Shown: positions 33,747 to 36,469 of the stretch, one piece after another
Layout of the letters: each line of letters begins with the position of its first letter
Numbering within the stretch: the first letter of the stretch is position 1
Source of the DNA: Candidatus Omnitrophota bacterium
GTDB taxonomy: Bacteria > Omnitrophota > Gorgyraeia > Zapsychrales > Zapsychraceae
Assembly (NCBI GenBank): GCA_015233405.1
Contig: JADFXT010000004.1
Coordinates: 1 to 36,469, forward strand
Direction: 5' to 3'
DNA length: 36,469 nucleotides
The notes under the pieces: model-generated
What the model saw: only the letters and a program-made list of their open reading frames with translations
Told to the model about the DNA's origin: nothing
The model's database searches: none
Position numbers and translations under genes: made by a program

Positions 33747-33831
33747 TTCGTCCTCGGTCGTGATTTCTACTGATGCTTTAACCACTTCCTCGAACACCTG
33801 CCTGCCGGCAGGCAGATTTCGTCCTCGGTCG
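33721..33831. repeat. 40-nt direct duplication, one copy carrying a 20-nt palindromic insertion
   Basis: Copy A 33721-33760 and copy B 33771-33831 share TGATGCT, ACCACTTCCTCG and TTTCGTCCTCGGTCG. Copy B has an extra 20 bases (33797-33816) containing the perfect 18-base palindrome CTGCCTGCCGGCAGGCAG (33798-33815). Copy A covers the comEA start and its ribosome site; copy B lies in the leuS-comEA gap. Confidence 0.85.
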
Positions 33832-33835
33832 CGTG

Positions 33836-36313
33836 CTAAACAACGATATTGACTAATTTGCCCGGCAGATAAATAAATCTTTTGACGGGCTTGTCTGACA
33901 GCCATTTCTGAATACCTTCATCCGCCAGGACAATTTTCTTTAAATCCTCTTCGCTGCTGTGAGTTGGAACATCAAACTTTCCCCTAAGCCGGCCATTGAC
34001 CTGGACCACAACCGAAATAATATCCTGCACCAAGGCTTTTTCATCATACGTCGGCCAAGAGGCTTTGATGATGCTTGTTTCTTTGGAACCGATCTGATAC
34101 CAAAGCTCTTCGCAAAGATGCGGCGTAAAGGGAGCTAAAAGTAGAATGACAGTCCGTAGCGCACGATTATACACCGCCTGTTTTAACGCATTCTCCTGCT
34201 TAAACTGATATTTATCGACGCTATTCATCAGGACCATCAAACCGCTGATAGCTGTATTAAATTTATAATTCGTAAGGTCCTCCGTGACCTTTTTGATGGC
34301 CATATGGCATTCGCGTTCAAGCGCCTTATCCTCATCATCAAATTGCGCCCTGTCCACCATCTCGTCCACAGTGCGATATCGTCGTTCAACCGCGCTAAAG
34401 ATACGGCTTAAAAATTTCCAGGCACCATCGACCGCGCCGTCGTTCCATTCCAATTGATCTTCCGGCGGTGCCGTGAACAAAATACATAAGCGGAGCGAAT
34501 CCGCCCCGTAGCGTGCGATGACTTCGTCGGGATCGACGGTGTTGCCTTTAGACTTGGACATGACCTCGCCGTCTTTTAACACCATGCCCTGCGTCAAGAG
34601 CCGGATAAACGGCTCATCAAAATTTACCAACCCTAAATCTTTGAAAAATTTTGTAAAAAAACGGGAATACAACAAATGCAAAATAGCATGCTCAATCCCG
34701 CCGACATATTGGTCGACCGGCATCCAGTAACCGGCTTCTTTTTTGTCGAAAACTTGCGCGGCATCTTTCGGAGAGCAATAACGCAGATAATACCACGACG
34801 AATCAAAAAAGGTCGCCATCGTATCAGTCTCACGGACGGCCGCTTTGCCGCACAATGGGCAAGAAACGTTCACGAACTCTTTGCATTTTTTAAGCGGGCT
34901 TCCCCCTTCGCCGGTGATATCAATCTTCGCCGGAAGCTCGACGGGGAGTTGGTTCTCAGGCGCCGGAACAATGCCGCAAGACTCACAATAGATCATCGGG
35001 ATCGGCGTTCCCCAATATCTCTGACGGGAAATCAGCCAATCACGTAAACGCCAATGGACAGTCACTTTACCGTTACCGTTTTCCTCAAACCATTTTCCAA
35101 TTTGCTCAATCGCTTTACGGTTGTTAAGACCGTTGAACTGCGCAGAATGAATTAAAATCCCATCGCCTTCAAACGCTTCTGTCATATCCTCGACGTTCAC
35201 GCCGGGATGTTGAGCGTCCTCGATCACAATCTTTAAAGGAAGCTTGTGTTCTTTCGCGAACAGAAAATCCCGTTGATCGTGCGTCGGGACCGCCATGATC
35301 GCCCCTGTGCCGTATTCCATCAGAACATAATCCGCTATCCAAATCGGGATGGCTTCATGATTGGCAGGATTAATGGCGTAGCGCCCGGTAAACATCCCTT
35401 CTTTCTTTTGATCGCTGGAAACGCGCGCGCTTTTGCTTTCGTTCGCGACTTTCTTTATAAAACGGCGAATCGCCTCTTCATTCTTATCGCCTTTGATCAG
35501 TTTCTCGACCAAGGGATGTTCAGGGGCCAAGACCACGTAGGTTGCACCAAAAATAGTGTCTGCTCTCGTCGTAAAAACAGGAACGGGTTCGCCCGTATCT
35601 TTAACTTTAAAATAAATCTCGACGCCGCAGCTTTTGCCGATCCAATTTTCCTGCATGGCAATCACGCGGCTCGGCCAATCCTTAAGTTGTTTTAAATCTT
35701 CGAGCAACCGCTCGCTATAATCCGTGATTTTAAGATACCACTGGTCGAGGTCTTTCTGCACGACGGGTGTGTGGCATCGCCAGCATCCACCGTCAATGAC
35801 CTCTTCGTTGGCCAATGTTGTTTCACAACTCGGGCACCAATTGACCGACGAGGTTTTCTTGTACGCCAAGCCGCGCTCGAACATCTTGATAAAAATCCAC
35901 TGATTCCATTTATAATATTCTTTGTCACAGGTAGCGAACTCGCGGTCCCAGTCGTAGGAAAAACCCATGCGTTTTAACCCTTGGCGCATCTGGTCAATGC
36001 AGCTGTACGTCCACTCGGCGGGATCGATCTTGCGTTTGATGGCGGCGTTCTCGGCGGGCTGGCCGAAGGCATCATAGCCCATCGGATGAATGACATTAAA
36101 GCCCTGCATCATTTTAAACCGCGCAATGACGTCGGTGATGGTGTAATTGCGGACATGCCCCATGTGGATCTTGCCGGAAGGATACGGGAACATTTCCAGG
36201 CAATAATATTTAGGCCTTTGAGGATCCGGGCGGACATTAAAAATCTTTTGGCCTTCCCAGAACTTCTGCCATTTGGCTTCAATTCTTTGGATCTCTTGGG
36301 TGGTATACGGCAT
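33836..36313 (-). CDS. leuS: Leucyl-tRNA synthetase
   Basis: Class I aminoacyl-tRNA synthetase that charges tRNA-Leu and edits mischarged residues. 825 residues, normal for bacteria. The HIGH motif is HMGH (50-53) in [15 protein letters not shown]; the CP1 editing domain (about 220-400) includes [20 protein letters not shown], and the NYTI and [15 protein letters not shown] editing-pocket residues; a zinc-type CxxC pair is at CESCGIVP and CPLCGK; KMSKS is VMSKSKGNT (585-589), with Met-Ser-Lys-Ser-Lys. The C-terminal anticodon-binding helical domain and LeuS tail ([16 protein letters not shown]) are complete. ATG at 36313, with no clear ribosome site and 5 bases after the preceding stop, so translational coupling is likely. 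Confidence 0.98.
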   Translation of the reverse strand: MPYTTQEIQRIEAKWQKFWEGQKIFNVRPDPQRPKYYCLEMFPYPSGKIHMGHVRNYTITDVIARFKMMQGFNVIHPMGYDAFGQPAENAAIKRKIDPAEWTYSCIDQMRQGLKRMGFSYDWDREFATCDKEYYKWNQWIFIKMFERGLAYKKTSSVNWCPSCETTLANEEVIDGGCWRCHTPVVQKDLDQWYLKITDYSERLLEDLKQLKDWPSRVIAMQENWIGKSCGVEIYFKVKDTGEPVPVFTTRADTIFGATYVVLAPEHPLVEKLIKGDKNEEAIRRFIKKVANESKSARVSSDQKKEGMFTGRYAINPANHEAIPIWIADYVLMEYGTGAIMAVPTHDQRDFLFAKEHKLPLKIVIEDAQHPGVNVEDMTEAFEGDGILIHSAQFNGLNNRKAIEQIGKWFEENGNGKVTVHWRLRDWLISRQRYWGTPIPMIYCESCGIVPAPENQLPVELPAKIDITGEGGSPLKKCKEFVNVSCPLCGKAAVRETDTMATFFDSSWYYLRYCSPKDAAQVFDKKEAGYWMPVDQYVGGIEHAILHLLYSRFFTKFFKDLGLVNFDEPFIRLLTQGMVLKDGEVMSKSKGNTVDPDEVIARYGADSLRLCILFTAPPEDQLEWNDGAVDGAWKFLSRIFSAVERRYRTVDEMVDRAQFDDEDKALERECHMAIKKVTEDLTNYKFNTAISGLMVLMNSVDKYQFKQENALKQAVYNRALRTVILLLAPFTPHLCEELWYQIGSKETSIIKASWPTYDEKALVQDIISVVVQVNGRLRGKFDVPTHSSEEDLKKIVLADEGIQKWLSDKPVKRFIYLPGKLVNIVV

Positions 36314-36318
36314 TGGCT

Positions 36319-36469
36319 TTAGTAGGTATCCTGTCGCTTGAATTCCTTATAATAATCGAACCCGCGTTCAAAATATTGCTGGTCGATCTTTTGAGGCCTG
36401 AAAAATGATTGGCACATCTGGCGGGGGATATCAAGGTCAAACCTCTTGCAGCAGTACACGTCAACAGAG
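36319..36469 (-). CDS. Unknown protein, C-terminal fragment at the right window edge
   Basis: An open frame enters from beyond the window and stops at 36319. The 49 visible residues include [37 protein letters not shown] and end RQDTY. Three Cys and a Phe/Tyr/Gln-rich acidic tail make it look like a real protein end; the competing frame at 36279-36464 overlaps leuS and has poor composition. The family is not recognised. It ends five bases before leuS on the same strand and is probably in the same transcript. Confidence 0.5.
   Translation of the reverse strand, partial: SVDVYCCKRFDLDIPRQMCQSFFRPQKIDQQYFERGFDYYKEFKRQDTY

Noticed and set aside
33747-33905. Longer comEA starting inside leuS
   Set aside because: The extra residues come from the leuS end and from the duplicated repeat with palindrome; GAGGA just before the ATG at 33746 gives a better start.
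36279-36464. A 61-codon minus-strand frame ahead of leuS
   Set aside because: Overlaps the leuS start and competes with a frame of much better protein character (36319-36469) that enters from the edge.

Overview
The window reads as a chromosomal segment of an uncultured diderm bacterium, most likely Candidatus Omnitrophota (OP3). This is inferred from the set of proteins seen: a very large secreted protein at 18210-22769 whose N- and C-terminal modules I recognise from Omnitrophota giant proteins, a DUF3568 lipoprotein, LPS and outer-membrane assembly genes (lpxL, lptE, bamD, lnt), and environmental-genome dispersed palindromes. No 16S rRNA is present to confirm it. Almost every gene lies on the minus strand; the only plus-strand genes are rpsT and a 5'-truncated membrane-protein gene.

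Left end (1-7350): an intact-looking IS3-family insertion sequence (orfA/orfB with a 7-A slippery site) runs off the left edge and has cut the 5' end of a YfhO-like membrane-protein gene. Then come purN and an MFS exporter, two tRNA genes (Thr-CGT and Phe-GAA), each behind a promoter and a long leader made of hairpin repeat units, a DUF1646 transporter between them, a DUF3568 lipoprotein, and a previously easily missed 26-residue basic ORF.

Middle (7343-22769): a long minus-strand run, prfB (with the classic +1 frameshift), secA, cbiM, lnt, a TPR-containing GT-C-like protein, lpxL, a tiny membrane protein and a HAD phosphatase. It starts at a good sigma70-type promoter near 18127-18154. Upstream of it sits the 1519-residue giant protein. 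That protein contains five D-x-[AT]-M tetrapeptides; three are followed at once by sequences that look like fresh N-termini with signal-peptide or Tat-like character, and there is an internal duplication. It looks like an exported polyprotein.

Right part (22963-36469): ogt, a GT-C-like membrane protein, a small membrane protein, a compact uvrC, a SHOCT-domain secreted protein and murJ form one run. Divergent from it is rpsT, which converges on and overlaps holA. bamD-lptE-holA form an envelope/replication operon from a promoter placed so close that bamD may be leaderless. leuS-comEA-comEC follow, with a palindromic mini-insertion in one copy of a 40-nt duplication between leuS and comEA. A partial gene enters at the right edge.

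No stretch over 300 bases lacks a described feature; the longest non-coding stretch, 4745-5301, is the hairpin-repeat leader of tRNA-Thr plus its promoter.
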